Source: Thalassospira sp. ER-Se-21-Dark (GTDB taxonomy: Bacteria > Pseudomonadota > Alphaproteobacteria > Rhodospirillales > Thalassospiraceae). From it: a DNA stretch of 64,000 nucleotides. Positions 26,025 to 35,362 of this stretch are shown one piece after another. The translations under genes and the position numbers were made by a program. The notes under the pieces were generated by a model. The model worked only from the letters and a program-made list of their open reading frames with translations. It was not told the DNA's origin and ran no database searches. How positions within the stretch are numbered: the first letter of the stretch is position 1; each line of letters starts with the position of its first letter. The stretch spans positions 868,001-932,000 of the forward strand of contig NZ_VDEZ01000001.1 of NCBI RefSeq assembly GCF_017922435.1. Reading direction: 5' to 3'.

Positions 26025-26695
26025 GCCATCATCTCCCGATATTTCGGAAGGACGTCTGCTGGGGTGCCATCAAGCACGACCTTGCCATCCTCAAACGCCA
26101 GCACCCGGTCATAATCGGCAATCAGATCCAGATCATGCGAAACAGTAATCACCGTCTGATCCAGCTCGGCAATGGCACGCTGCACCCGGTTGCGATTGCG
26201 CAGGTCCAAAAGTGTGGTTGGCTCATCAAACACGATATAGCGCGGTTCCATCACCAGCACGCCCGAGATGGCCAGCAACTGCTTTTGTCCGCCACTGAGC
26301 AAATGGCTGGGATGGGTTTTGAACGCGGTCAGATCATAGCGCGCCAGCACTGTATCGATGCGGCGATTGACTTCTTCTTTCGAAAGCTTGAGCGGCTTCA
26401 GGCCAAAGGCAATATCTTCCTCGACCACCGGATAGACGATCTGATTGTCCGGGTTCTGGAACACAAACCCGACATGACGTCTGAGCTTGCGGCCATCCTT
26501 TGCCGCATCCAGATCATCAACCAGTACCCGACCCGTGCTTGCTGTTTGCAGGCCATTAAGCAACCGGACAAAGGTGCTTTTGCCCGATCCGTTCGCACCA
26601 ACAATCCCGATACGCTTTTCGCTAAGCGTCAGGTCAATGCCAGCAAGCGCACGTCGCTGTTCAAACTGCACAGAGACATTTTCAATTCGGATCAT
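26021..26695 (-). CDS. bioM: ECF transporter ATPase, biotin uptake
   Basis: 224 residues from ATG 26695; an open frame extends to 26767, but the extra residues are not ATPase-like. Walker A is GANGSGKST, the Q-loop lies in [15 protein letters not shown] (a hallmark of ECF A-components), the signature is [11 protein letters not shown] and Walker B YIVFDEPT. It energises biotin uptake with BioN and the S-component BioY encoded just upstream. Confidence 0.9.
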   Translation of the reverse strand: MIRIENVSVQFEQRRALAGIDLTLSEKRIGIVGANGSGKSTFVRLLNGLQTASTGRVLVDDLDAAKDGRKLRRHVGFVFQNPDNQIVYPVVEEDIAFGLKPLKLSKEEVNRRIDTVLARYDLTAFKTHPSHLLSGGQKQLLAISGVLVMEPRYIVFDEPTTLLDLRNRNRVQRAIAELDQTVITVSHDLDLIADYDRVLAFEDGKVVLDGTPADVLPKYREMMA

Positions 26696-26773
26696 GGAAG
26701 GACGTCCGGCTTTATCAGGGAAATTGGAACGACTCAAAATGGGCGCAAGTACATCACTTGCGCCCATAAGATG

Positions 26774-27322
26774 TTAGCTCGCCTTGGAAATCAAGGGATA
26801 GGCGCGCCGGACTGCGAGGCATGCTGCGGTCGCAATCGCAACCTTGATGGCATCCCCGATCAGGAACGGAGCCGCCCCGACGGTTGCCTGCCAATAGCTG
26901 ATCTCGGCCACCACCGCGACCCAGGCATTGCCAATGGCATACAGGACGACAATCCCGCCAAAGGCGATGGACAGTGCAGCATTGAAAACATTCAGGCGGT
27001 TCCAGAACTTCTCGATCAGAAGCCCGATGACAAAGGCCGAAATGGCCCAGCCAAACATGAACCCGCCCGTAACCCCGATCATCACGCCAAAGCCACCGCG
27101 CCCACCGGACAAAAGCGGCAAGCCAACAGCAACCAGAACAAGGAACAGAACAATCGAAAGCCCGCCGCGACGGGCACCCAAAATGGCCCCGGCCAGCATC
27201 GGACCAAGCGATTGTGCTGTGACCGGTACACCGGTGACTGGAAGGGTGATTGGCGGAAACAGCCCAAGAACGGCGGTCAGGGCTGCAAACAGGGCGACAT
27301 AGACAATATCTTTGGTCTTCAT
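26774..27322 (-). CDS. bioY: Biotin ECF transporter substrate-binding component
   Basis: 182 residues from ATG 27322 (an in-frame ATG at 27337 is possible). Six-helix S-component that captures biotin. The BioY hallmarks are PPITLPVTGVPVTAQSLGPMLAGAILGARRGGLSI and GGFMFGW. First gene of bioYMN. Presence of all three genes implies high-affinity biotin salvage. I looked for a BioR-type operator (TTATCTATAA) upstream and did not find one. Confidence 0.92.
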   Translation of the reverse strand: MKTKDIVYVALFAALTAVLGLFPPITLPVTGVPVTAQSLGPMLAGAILGARRGGLSIVLFLVLVAVGLPLLSGGRGGFGVMIGVTGGFMFGWAISAFVIGLLIEKFWNRLNVFNAALSIAFGGIVVLYAIGNAWVAVVAEISYWQATVGAAPFLIGDAIKVAIATAACLAVRRAYPLISKAS

Positions 27323-27465
27323 GTAACGGTTTCCCATTCCCGTTATGAGACAGCCCCACAATCAACCCCTTGCGCAGGACTGCCTTTCGTTAACCGGTCC
27401 GCCCGACCGGCTCAACGCGATATGGGATAACCGCAAATATCATCGACGCCAAGCAAAATGACACC

Positions 27466-27510
27466 GGATACTGCGTAGCTCATTTAAGAGGAACGCAGTA
27501 TCCGATATTT
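27466..27510. terminator. Inverted repeat between bioY and ArsR-type gene
   Basis: GGATACTGCG (27466-27475) and CGCAGTATCC (27494-27503) form a perfect 10-bp stem with an 18-base loop. A T-run (ATATTTTTC) follows only in the plus direction, although the adjacent gene end (ArsR) is on the minus strand. It may act as a bidirectional terminator or barrier. Confidence 0.45.
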
Positions 27511-27519
27511 TTCAAAACC

Positions 27520-27879
27520 TTAGGCCTCGCCATCTTCGACAAAGGACTTAAGCCGCATCAGGGCAGATTCCCAACGTCCCGCCACCTGATCAAGATAAGC
27601 GCGCGCCTCGGCCAGTTGTTCCGGGCAAAAGGCATACTGGCTTTCACGCCCGACCCGATGGTTCTGCACAAGCCCTGCCGCCTCAAGCACGCGCAGATGC
27701 TTGGTCACGGCCTGGCGGGTCATATCGGCATCATCAGACAACACCGAGATCGAGCGCGGGTTGCCATCGGCCAGACGATCAAAGATCGCCAACCGTGTAG
27801 GATCGCCCAAGGCGGCAAACATGACGGAAAAATCCTTGTCATGTTTGCCATTGTCCGAATTATGTTCAGGTTTCAGCAT
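27520..27879 (-). CDS. ArsR/SmtB-type winged-helix regulator
   Basis: 119 residues from ATG 27879, which overlaps the end of the upstream SRPBCC gene by 14 bases. DNA-binding core: MFAALGDPTRLAIFDRLAD, RSISVLSDDADMTRQAVTKHLRVLEAAGLV. No metal-binding Cys pairs are visible. ArsR-like repressors paired with SRPBCC/AHSA1 proteins are common in proteobacteria, and in this pairing they probably sense a small molecule. Probably autoregulates the two-gene operon. Confidence 0.88.
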   Translation of the reverse strand: MLKPEHNSDNGKHDKDFSVMFAALGDPTRLAIFDRLADGNPRSISVLSDDADMTRQAVTKHLRVLEAAGLVQNHRVGRESQYAFCPEQLAEARAYLDQVAGRWESALMRLKSFVEDGEA

Positions 27880-28306
27880 ATTTCTTGATGTTTTCAAGCT
27901 GGAATTCCCAGCCCTTGTTGTTGGCCTGAAGTGCTTCCGTAATACGATGCGCTGGTAGATTATCAAATCCGGTTTCCCGCACCTTTAGCACGGTCATGCC
28001 ATTTTTTTCTTCCAGCCAAAACTCAACCAGCGTTTCGGGTTCAGCACTGTAATCAACCGACGGGTCAATCGCAAATGGGTGCCATGTATAGGCAAAATAG
28101 GCCGGCTCCTCCATCGCCTTGATGGTTGATTTCCATTTTGCTCCCTCACAAACGGTAATATCACCGGTCGAGGTTTCCCCGACCTTGAACGGCGCATCAA
28201 TTCGGGCACCAAACCATGCACCGAACTTTTTGTGATCGGTCAATGCCGCCCATACCTTGGAACGAGGGCCATTGATCTCGATAGATTTTTCGATTGTATT
28301 TGACAT
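27866..28306 (-). CDS. SRPBCC / AHSA1-domain protein
   Basis: 146 residues from ATG 28306, with AGGAGG seven bases upstream. START-like fold: IEKSIEINGPRSKVWAALTDHKKFGAWFGA at the N-terminus, YFAYTWHPF in the middle and the C-terminal helix THRITEALQANNKGWEF-like segment. Members bind hydrophobic ligands or act as Aha1-like cofactors; the ligand here is unknown. Translationally coupled to the ArsR-type regulator. Confidence 0.87.
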   Translation of the reverse strand: MSNTIEKSIEINGPRSKVWAALTDHKKFGAWFGARIDAPFKVGETSTGDITVCEGAKWKSTIKAMEEPAYFAYTWHPFAIDPSVDYSAEPETLVEFWLEEKNGMTVLKVRETGFDNLPAHRITEALQANNKGWEFQLENIKKYAET

Positions 28307-28384
28307 AAAGCAACCTCCTGGTTGCATTTAATCTGCCAGAAGATATTTCGTTATGCAACTAAAAAGTTGCATTTTATTGTTTGG

Positions 28385-28423
28385 CCGCGAAAACACAAAC
28401 GCCCGGCTGTTGCCAGCCGGGCG
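28385..28423 (-). terminator. Terminator of the urease operon
   Basis: On the minus strand CGCCCGGCT and AGCCGGGCG form a 9-bp perfect stem with a 6-base loop, followed by TTTGTGTTTT. It lies 70 bases beyond the ureG stop. Confidence 0.8.
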
Positions 28424-28493
28424 GTGCGTGCTCCCGTCATCCTTGGGTCAAGGCACATGGCCCTGCCCGTGCAGTTATCCTTATATCCCCATA

Positions 28494-29114
28494 TCAGGAT
28501 GCTGCGGATTGGCGGAGCCCCCCTGTCTCGATGATGAAGTTTTTCACGTCTTCAAGGCCGTCCATCGCCTTGAGATTGGTAAACAGGAACGGACGATCAC
28601 CACGCATTTTCTTGGCATCGCGGTCCATCACGCCCAGATCAGCCCCCACAAGCGGTGCCAGATCAGTCTTATTGATCACCAGCAAATCGGATCGGGTGAT
28701 GCCCGGTCCGCCTTTGCGCGGGATTTTGTCGCCGGCGGAAACGTCGATGACGTAAATCGTGATATCGGCCAGCTCCGGCGAGAAGGTGGCCGACAGATTA
28801 TCGCCCCCGGATTCAATAAAGATCGCCTCAAGCCCGGCATGCTTGGCCGCCATGTCTTCGACCGCTGCCAGATTGATCGAGGCATCCTCGCGAATGGCCG
28901 TATGCGGGCAGCCACCGGTTTCAACACCGGCAATGCGGTCTGCGGCCAGTGCGCCCGAACGGGTCATGAATTCGGCATCTTCGCGGGTGTAGATATCGTT
29001 TGTGATGGCGGCGATGTTGAACTCATCGCGCATCGCCTTGCACAGGCGTTCCAGAAGGGCGGTCTTGCCCGAACCAACCGGGCCACCAATTCCGATACGA
29101 AGGGGAGAGCTCAT
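28494..29114 (-). CDS. ureG: Urease accessory GTPase UreG
   Basis: 206 residues. Cytoplasmic SIMIBI GTPase that drives nickel insertion into urease with UreD, UreF and UreE. P-loop [14 protein letters not shown]; nickel-binding CPH motif in [32 protein letters not shown]; guanine-specificity [10 protein letters not shown]. The start overlaps the ureF stop by four bases. Last gene of ureDABCEFG. Confidence 0.96.
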   Translation of the reverse strand: MSSPLRIGIGGPVGSGKTALLERLCKAMRDEFNIAAITNDIYTREDAEFMTRSGALAADRIAGVETGGCPHTAIREDASINLAAVEDMAAKHAGLEAIFIESGGDNLSATFSPELADITIYVIDVSAGDKIPRKGGPGITRSDLLVINKTDLAPLVGADLGVMDRDAKKMRGDRPFLFTNLKAMDGLEDVKNFIIETGGLRQSAAS

Positions 29115-29821
29115 GATCTAAATAGCCTCGTATATTGGGTTTCGTGTTTCATCGACGTCCAGTCGACCATCGGTGCCGCGGCACCAAGATCGGCAAGGTC
29201 TGTCTGCATGGCGTGATCGACTGCAACCGTCACCGCGCCATCAAGCGACGACAGTGATCTGACACCATCGGTCTGCCCAAGCGGCACCAGACGTACCGCA
29301 CTGGACACAAGGTTTGCCGCCATCGCATGCAAATACGCCGTCAGCGCATCACGCAGCGGCACGTCAAACTGGGCGGCCGCAATGCCCACAGCCACCGGAT
29401 AGGATGGCAGTCGGTCATCTTCACGCATTGCACTGGCCCAGCGGGTAACGACACCATCGCCCCAGACCTTTTGCATGGTCGAAACAAAGGCACGTCCTTG
29501 CGCAGTTGCCTCCAACGCCATCTCGGATGTGCCGCGCCAACAATCGGCCTCGACCCCGATTTCAAACAGGGCCGCTTCATCACCAGCGCGGGCAGCACGC
29601 CATGCGGCACAAAACAGCACCGCATCAATCCGCCCCGCGCCAAATTCCAGAACCCCTTCAACCCAGTTGATCAGGCTATCAGCCGACGTCACCCGGCCGT
29701 CTTCGACGGCATATTCCACGCCATGCGAATAGGTATAGGCACCGACCGGGAATGACGGACTAAGCCACGTCATCAACCGCATCAGGCCAGCCGGGTTAAG
29801 GGTCAGGTCATCCGTGATCAT
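29111..29821 (-). CDS. ureF: Urease accessory protein UreF
   Basis: 236 residues from ATG 29821, which overlaps the ureE stop by 14 bases. The frame stays open upstream, but that part is only the shadow of the His-rich ureE tail. UreF bridges the UreD-urease complex and UreG. Typical N-terminal [29 protein letters not shown] and the central helices [12 protein letters not shown] and [14 protein letters not shown]. Confidence 0.94.
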   Translation of the reverse strand: MITDDLTLNPAGLMRLMTWLSPSFPVGAYTYSHGVEYAVEDGRVTSADSLINWVEGVLEFGAGRIDAVLFCAAWRAARAGDEAALFEIGVEADCWRGTSEMALEATAQGRAFVSTMQKVWGDGVVTRWASAMREDDRLPSYPVAVGIAAAQFDVPLRDALTAYLHAMAANLVSSAVRLVPLGQTDGVRSLSSLDGAVTVAVDHAMQTDLADLGAAAPMVDWTSMKHETQYTRLFRS

Positions 29822-30365
29822 GGGAATGCCCGTGGTGATGGCTGTGCTTGTGATCATGCCCGTGATCATGTTCATGATCGTCATGGTCGAAATGATCGTT
29901 GCCATGGCTGTGACCATGCGCGCCGCCCAGCCCGTGATAGGCACCGTTCAGCGGATCAAACGGCGCGATTTCATTTTCTACCACACCGCCAAGGCCCGTA
30001 ATCATGTCGCGCATGACATGGTCATCAATGATGCGCAGACGCCCGTCATTCAAAACCTGAACCGGGGTGTGACGGTTGCCGATATGCCAGGCCAGTTTGG
30101 CGGCCGCAATCGGACCGGCCGCCGTGATGGTCAGAACCGGTTCCTCGGCCGCGCGGACGACAATCACCCCGCCATCAACAAGGCGCAACCGATCGCCATC
30201 CGCCAGACGCACCGCATGCGGCAGGTCGAGCAAGAATGGCTCCCCTGCATCATCATGCAGACGAATGCGGCGGCGATGCCGGTCGGAAAAGGCCAGCGTG
30301 ACCGTACCGCGCACTTCGGATGTGTCGGCACGATCAACCGGGATATGTTCAATGGCGTGACGCAT
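29808..30365 (-). CDS. ureE: Urease accessory nickel metallochaperone UreE
   Basis: 185 residues from ATG 30365 (a GTG at 30380 is an alternative). The N-terminal beta domain (LAFSDRHRRRIRLHDDAGEPFLLDL) and the metal-binding second domain with WHIGNRHTPVQ match UreE. The C-terminus is a striking His/Asp/Gly run of about 40 residues (HGHSHGNDHFDHDDHEHD...) that should hold several Ni2+ ions. This is longer than in many alphaproteobacterial UreE proteins. Confidence 0.94.
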   Translation of the reverse strand: MRHAIEHIPVDRADTSEVRGTVTLAFSDRHRRRIRLHDDAGEPFLLDLPHAVRLADGDRLRLVDGGVIVVRAAEEPVLTITAAGPIAAAKLAWHIGNRHTPVQVLNDGRLRIIDDHVMRDMITGLGGVVENEIAPFDPLNGAYHGLGGAHGHSHGNDHFDHDDHEHDHGHDHKHSHHHGHSHDHG

Positions 30366-30383
30366 GGTGTTCTCAGCCACCGA

Positions 30384-32096
30384 TCAGAACAGGAAGTAAC
30401 GCTGCGCCATCGGCACAACATCCACCGGCTGACAGGTCAGAAGCTCACCATCCGCCGTCACCTGATAGGTCTCCGGATCAACTTCCATTACCGGCAAAGC
30501 ATCATTCAGTTTCATGTCCTTCTTGCCGATATTGCGCGTGTTCGACACCGCCAGAAGTTCCTTCGACAGGCCGAACTCGGCGGCAATGCCCGCATCAATG
30601 CCCGCTTGCGAGACAAACGAGAAGCTCGATTTCGCAAGCGCATTGCCGTACGCGCCAAACATCGGACGATAATGCACCGGCTGCGGCGTCGGGATTGATG
30701 CGTTCGGATCGCCCATGGCGGCGGCGGCAATCATGCCCGCCTTGATCACCATGTCGGGCTTGGTGCCAAAGAACATCGGCTTCCAGACAACAAGGTCGGC
30801 GATCTTGCCCACTTCGATGGAGCCGACATGCGCACCAATACCCTGCGCAATCGCCGGGTTGATGGTGTATTTCGCAACATAGCGTTTGGCACGGAAGTTA
30901 TCGTTGCCCTTGCCAGAATCCTCAGGCAACGCACCGCGCTGCTTTTTCATTTTATCTGCCGTCTGCCAGGTCCGGGTGATGACTTCACCAACGCGCCCCA
31001 TGGCCTGACTGTCTGACGAGATAATCGAAAACGCGCCAAGGTCATGCAGGATATCCTCGGCCGCGATGGTTTCACGGCGGATGCGGCTTTCGGCAAAGGC
31101 GACATCTTCGGGGATCTTCGGATCAAGGTGATGGCAGACCATCAGCATGTCCAGATGCTCGTCAATCGTATTGACCGTGAACGGCCGGGTCGGATTGGTC
31201 GAGCTCGGCAGGACGTTGGCCTCACCACACAGCTTGATGATATCTGGCGCATGGCCACCACCGGCACCTTCGGTGTGGAAGGTGTGAATGGTGCGGCCCT
31301 TGAACGATGCACGGGTATGTTCGACAAAGCCGCTTTCATTCAAGGTATCGGTATGGATCATGACCTGCACATCAAGGTCATCAGCGACCGACAGGCAGGT
31401 ATCAATCGCAGCCGGGGTCGTGCCCCAGTCTTCATGAAGCTTAAGACCACAGGCACCCGCCTTGACCTGTTCTTCAAGCGATCCCGGCAGGGTCGCATTG
31501 CCCTTGCCAAAGAAACCGATATTCATCGGAATGCCGTCTGCCGCCTGCAGCATCCGGGCAATGTGCCACGGACCTGGCGTACAGGTTGTGGCGTTCGTGC
31601 CCGCCGCCGGGCCGGTACCGCCGCCCAGCATGCTGGTCACACCGGAATAAAGCGCGTCTTCAACCTGCTGCGGGCAGATCCAGTGAATGTGGGCATCAAT
31701 ACCGCCAGCGGTGATGATGTTGCCTTCACCGGCAATGATCTCGGTGCCCGGACCGATGATGATATCGACACCGGGCTGCACATCCGGGTTCCCGGCCTTG
31801 CCGATTCCGGCGATGCGGCCATCGCGAATGCCGATATCGGCCTTGATGATGCCGGTGTAATCAAGGATCAGCGCATTGGTGATCACGGTATCTACCGCGC
31901 CATTGGCGCGCGTTGCCTGTGACTGACCCATGCCATCACGGATCACCTTGCCACCACCGAATTTGACTTCCTCGCCAAGGGTGGTGAAGTCTTTTTCGAC
32001 CTCGATGATCAGGTCGGTATCCGCCAGTCGCACCTTGTCCCCGACGGTCGGGCCAAACATGGCCGCATAGGACGGACGATCAATTTCGTAAGCCAT
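30384..32096 (-). CDS. ureC: Urease alpha (catalytic) subunit
   Basis: 570 residues, the normal length. Hydrolyses urea to ammonia and carbamate at a dinickel site. Nickel ligands HIHWICPQQ, the carbamylated lysine in [40 protein letters not shown] and the flap [25 protein letters not shown] are all intact, as is the C-terminal MAQRYFLF. No inactivating change seen. Preceded by ureA and ureB in the same orientation. Confidence 0.97.
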   Translation of the reverse strand: MAYEIDRPSYAAMFGPTVGDKVRLADTDLIIEVEKDFTTLGEEVKFGGGKVIRDGMGQSQATRANGAVDTVITNALILDYTGIIKADIGIRDGRIAGIGKAGNPDVQPGVDIIIGPGTEIIAGEGNIITAGGIDAHIHWICPQQVEDALYSGVTSMLGGGTGPAAGTNATTCTPGPWHIARMLQAADGIPMNIGFFGKGNATLPGSLEEQVKAGACGLKLHEDWGTTPAAIDTCLSVADDLDVQVMIHTDTLNESGFVEHTRASFKGRTIHTFHTEGAGGGHAPDIIKLCGEANVLPSSTNPTRPFTVNTIDEHLDMLMVCHHLDPKIPEDVAFAESRIRRETIAAEDILHDLGAFSIISSDSQAMGRVGEVITRTWQTADKMKKQRGALPEDSGKGNDNFRAKRYVAKYTINPAIAQGIGAHVGSIEVGKIADLVVWKPMFFGTKPDMVIKAGMIAAAAMGDPNASIPTPQPVHYRPMFGAYGNALAKSSFSFVSQAGIDAGIAAEFGLSKELLAVSNTRNIGKKDMKLNDALPVMEVDPETYQVTADGELLTCQPVDVVPMAQRYFLF

Positions 32097-32113
32097 TTAT
32101 TCCATCCCCCCGC

Positions 32114-32419
32114 TTAAAGCTTGCCGTTGATTTTGGCGTTAAAGCCATAGACCGTGCCGGTCCCGGCATATTTCACCAGATTGACTTCACGCGACTGGCC
32201 CGGCTCAAAACGAACAGCGGTCCCCGCCGGGATATCAAGGCGAAAGCCACGTGCGGCTTCGCGGTCAAAATCAAGGCCCGGATTGGTTTCATAGAAATGA
32301 TAGTGCGACCCCACCTGCACCGGACGGTCCCCGGTATTGGCAACGGTGATGGTTTTGGTTTCACGCCCCTCGTTGAGGATGAGGCTGCCTTCCTTGGTAA
32401 TGATTTCACCTGGAATCAT
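32114..32419 (-). CDS. ureB: Urease beta subunit
   Basis: 101 residues, beginning [20 protein letters not shown], with [21 protein letters not shown] and the C-terminal [11 protein letters not shown] expected of a stand-alone UreB. Structural partner of UreC in the trimeric enzyme. Confidence 0.96.
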   Translation of the reverse strand: MIPGEIITKEGSLILNEGRETKTITVANTGDRPVQVGSHYHFYETNPGLDFDREAARGFRLDIPAGTAVRFEPGQSREVNLVKYAGTGTVYGFNAKINGKL

Positions 32420-32430
32420 GGCCGGTCTCC

Positions 32431-32733
32431 TTAACGAATGGGTTCATGAACGGTCACAAGCTTCGTCCCGTCCGGGAAAGTCGCCTCGACCTGAATTTCG
32501 TGGATCATTTCGGCAATGCCATCCATTACCTGATCGCGCGTGATCACGGTCGCCCCGTCGCGCATCAGATCGGCAACAGATTTGCCATCGCGCGCGCCTT
32601 CAACGACATAGTCGGTAATGATCGCGATAGCTTCGGGGTAATTAAGCTTCACCCCCCGTGAAAGGCGATTGCGCGCCACCATGGCGGCGACCGAAACCAG
32701 CAGTTTGTCCTTTTCGCGTGGCGTCAGATTCAT
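32431..32733 (-). CDS. ureA: Urease gamma subunit
   Basis: 100 residues starting [20 protein letters not shown], with [21 protein letters not shown] and the C-terminal [19 protein letters not shown], the complete UreA signature. Separated from ureB by 11 bases. Confidence 0.97.
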   Translation of the reverse strand: MNLTPREKDKLLVSVAAMVARNRLSRGVKLNYPEAIAIITDYVVEGARDGKSVADLMRDGATVITRDQVMDGIAEMIHEIQVEATFPDGTKLVTVHEPIR

Positions 32734-32759
32734 GCCTGCCTACTCCTTGGCTTCATCAA

Positions 32760-33692
32760 TTAAATCTCCCACAAACGCGGCAAGCGTGCGGGAAGCCCCC
32801 TTGTTTGATGGCGGAACGTTTTCCACCACGCACCATAAACCCGGCGCAATTTCATCGGATCGCGCGCCATGAAACGGGCAATCACAATGCCCTTCATCGC
32901 GGTCGCGGCACACAAGACATCGCGCGCCTCAAGCCCCTCAGACGCCTGCGCCAGACAGTCACGCGCGGCTTCAAGGTTTTGTTCCGCGCCCTGCCCGACC
33001 AGAATGGCGGTCGCATTGGCGCGTGCACCGTCAAAGGCGGCCGCGTGATCAAGCATGCGCAACACATCACCTTCCAGATGCAGCGCATCGCGCCAGATCG
33101 GGCGACCGTCAATCGAAACATCCCACGCATCGCGTGCCAGGCCCGTGGTAAACACCTCGCCGCGTGCAAGGCGGCCAAACACCATCATCTCGCCGGCCAT
33201 GACCATGCCGCTTCCCGATGCACGCACGGTGGTTTTGCGTTTCAGCCGGGCCTGATCAAACAGGATGCTTTCATGGGGCAACCATTCAAGCCACCCGCCA
33301 TCGGCCACATCCAGATCAACCGACATTTCGCAATCCGGCCCGACCGACCGGTAAATCTTTTCAGCCGCCTGCGCGGTAAACAGGGCGGATGCGCCCGCCT
33401 CCACCTTGCCGGTAAAGGCCAGCTTATCGCCACCGACCATGCCGCCCGATGTCGTGACCAGAACGGCCGTCGCGAGATCCCCCGCAACCGGGCGCGGGAA
33501 CAGGATTTTCATCGGGTCACGGTAATAAAGATGATCAAGGGCTGCATGCCCGCCCCGATGCGCCGCACCCGTGCCCTGACGAAACGTCACCTCGGCCCGG
33601 CCATCGGTAATGATGCGGGTGGGCGTTACTGGCGTTTCCATCTCCACATTCGAATCTGCGGATGTTGTCGGTTCAAGTTTGCGAAGCTGCAC
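32760..33692 (-). CDS. ureD: Urease accessory protein UreD (UreH)
   Basis: 310 residues from GTG 33692, with AGGTGA six bases upstream. Scaffold for nickel delivery to apo-urease, binding UreF. Family features: TFRQGTGAAHRGGHAALDHLYYRDPMKILFPRP, TSGGMVGGDKLAF, TTQAAEKIYRS-like FTAQAAEKIYRSVG and LPHESILFDQARLKR. First gene of the urease operon, 161 bases after urtE in the same direction, so read-through from the urea transporter is likely. Confidence 0.93.
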   Translation of the reverse strand: MQLRKLEPTTSADSNVEMETPVTPTRIITDGRAEVTFRQGTGAAHRGGHAALDHLYYRDPMKILFPRPVAGDLATAVLVTTSGGMVGGDKLAFTGKVEAGASALFTAQAAEKIYRSVGPDCEMSVDLDVADGGWLEWLPHESILFDQARLKRKTTVRASGSGMVMAGEMMVFGRLARGEVFTTGLARDAWDVSIDGRPIWRDALHLEGDVLRMLDHAAAFDGARANATAILVGQGAEQNLEAARDCLAQASEGLEARDVLCAATAMKGIVIARFMARDPMKLRRVYGAWWKTFRHQTRGLPARLPRLWEI

Positions 33693-33853
33693 AAAGTCAC
33701 CTGATTAATGCGGCCCACTTATGGAGCCTTAATATCAAGGGTCCTCACAGCAAGATGCGGGCCAACCGCCAACGCCCCGCCGATATAGGGAGTTTGGCGG
33801 CATCTGGCCCGATTGACAGCATCCAGTTTGCGCAAAATTTTGGCAAATGCCGA

Positions 33854-34549
33854 TCAAACAGTCAGATAGGCACGGACTTTTTCACGATCGAGCGTGTCTT
33901 TGGCACCAGACAAAACAACCTCTCCACGTTCAAGCACGACAATCTCGTCGGCCAGTTCGTGCGCGAATTCAAAATATTGCTCGACGAGCAGGATCGCCAT
34001 ATCACCGCGGTCGGCCAGCTGTTTGATGACGCGCTGAATGTCCTTGATGATCGATGGCTGAATACCCTCGGTCGGTTCATCGAGCACCAGCAAACGCGGA
34101 CGGGTGACAAGCGCGCGCCCGATGGCCAACTGCTGTTGCTGCCCGCCCGAAAGGTCCCCACCGCGACGTCCCAGCATGTCGCGCAACACCGGGAACAGTT
34201 CAAAAATCTCGTCGGGGATATGGCGCATGGCGCGCGGCAATGCGGCAAAGCCGGTCTCAAGATTTTCCTTCACGGTCAAAAGCGGGAAGATCTCGCGCCC
34301 TTGCGGGACAATCGCGATACCGTTGGCCGAGCGACGATAAGACGGATCGCGCGATATATCCTTGCCTTCCCATTTGATGTTGCCATCTGCAATCGGGTGC
34401 TGGCCAACAACGGCCCGCATCAGGGATGTTTTGCCAACCCCGTTACGGCCCAGAACCGCGGTAACTTTGCCGGTTTCCGCACTCAGCGACACCTTGCGCA
34501 ACGCATGGGACGCGCCATAGAACAGATCAATATTGCTGACATCAAGCAT
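33854..34549 (-). CDS. urtE: Urea ABC transporter ATPase UrtE
   Basis: 231 residues. LivF-like ATPase of the high-affinity urea importer. Walker A GRNGVGKT, signature LSGGQQQQLAIGRAL, Walker B LLVLDEPTEGIQPSI. The GIQPSI segment and the short C-terminus are typical of UrtE. Last gene of urtABCDE, separated from urtD by 12 bases. Confidence 0.93.
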   Translation of the reverse strand: MLDVSNIDLFYGASHALRKVSLSAETGKVTAVLGRNGVGKTSLMRAVVGQHPIADGNIKWEGKDISRDPSYRRSANGIAIVPQGREIFPLLTVKENLETGFAALPRAMRHIPDEIFELFPVLRDMLGRRGGDLSGGQQQQLAIGRALVTRPRLLVLDEPTEGIQPSIIKDIQRVIKQLADRGDMAILLVEQYFEFAHELADEIVVLERGEVVLSGAKDTLDREKVRAYLTV

Positions 34550-34561
34550 GACAGTTTTCCC

Positions 34562-35362
34562 CTAGCGTCCCAGATAGACTTCAATGACCCGCGGGTCTTT
34601 TTGCACGTGATCAAGGCGCCCTTCGGCCAGAACCGATCCTTCGTGCAGAACAGTCACCTTGCAATCAAGGTCGCGGACGAATTCCATGTCATGCTCAACC
34701 ACCACGACCGAGTATTCCTTGGAAATCGACCGTAAAAGTTTCGCCGTTTCCTCAGTCTCGGAATCGGTCATGCCGGCAACTGGCTCATCGACCAGAAGAA
34801 GTTCGGGTTCCTGCATCAACAGCATGCCGATTTCCAGCCACTGTTTCTGCCCGTGCGAAAGGTTGGCGGCCATCTCATCACGCTTGTCTTCCAGCATGAT
34901 GGTGACCAGCGTCTTTTCGATCTTGATCTTTTCCGCATCAGAAAGGCGATGGAACAGGGCCTGAAACACCCCTCGCCCGCCCGAACACGCTAAAAGCAGG
35001 TTGTCGAACACCGTATGGCTTTCAAACACCGTCGGCTTCTGGAACTTGCGGCCAATGCCCAGATTGGCAATCTCCGCCTCGTCCAGCTTGGTCAGATCGA
35101 TCTCGCTTTTAAACAGGACATCACCGGTATCAGGTCGGGTTTTGCCGGTGATAATATCCATCATGGTTGTCTTGCCCGCCCCGTTCGGGCCGATGATGGC
35201 ACGAAGTTCGCCCGGCTCGACATAGAAGGACAGGTTATTGAGTGCGCGGAACCCGTCAAAGGTCACCGACACACCATCGACGTAAAGGATGGTTTCCGAC
35301 CGCGCGGATTTGACCTGTTCCTCGTCCGAGGCATTCTTTTGAATGGCGGCTGCTTCGCTCAT
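34562..35362 (-). CDS. urtD: Urea ABC transporter ATPase UrtD
   Basis: 266 residues. LivG-like ATPase: Walker A GPNGAGKTTMMDIITGKTRPDTG, signature LSHGQKQWLEIGMLL (the LSHGQ variant seen in UrtD), Walker B LLLVDEPVAGMTDSETE, plus an extended N-terminal tail. Start overlaps the urtC stop by four bases. Confidence 0.94.
   Translation of the reverse strand: MSEAAAIQKNASDEEQVKSARSETILYVDGVSVTFDGFRALNNLSFYVEPGELRAIIGPNGAGKTTMMDIITGKTRPDTGDVLFKSEIDLTKLDEAEIANLGIGRKFQKPTVFESHTVFDNLLLACSGGRGVFQALFHRLSDAEKIKIEKTLVTIMLEDKRDEMAANLSHGQKQWLEIGMLLMQEPELLLVDEPVAGMTDSETEETAKLLRSISKEYSVVVVEHDMEFVRDLDCKVTVLHEGSVLAEGRLDHVQKDPRVIEVYLGR

Noticed and set aside
25862..27430. 522-codon plus-strand ORF across the biotin transporter genes
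   Set aside because: Covers three well-supported minus-strand genes (bioN, bioM, bioY) in antisense; no recognisable motif.
27323..27519. BioR operator or riboswitch before bioY
   Set aside because: I searched by eye for TTATCTATAA and found no match; no recognisable aptamer.
29822..29944. N-terminal extension of UreF rich in Met, Ile and Thr
   Set aside because: It is the out-of-frame reading of the His-rich ureE tail; the conserved UreF sequence begins at 29821.
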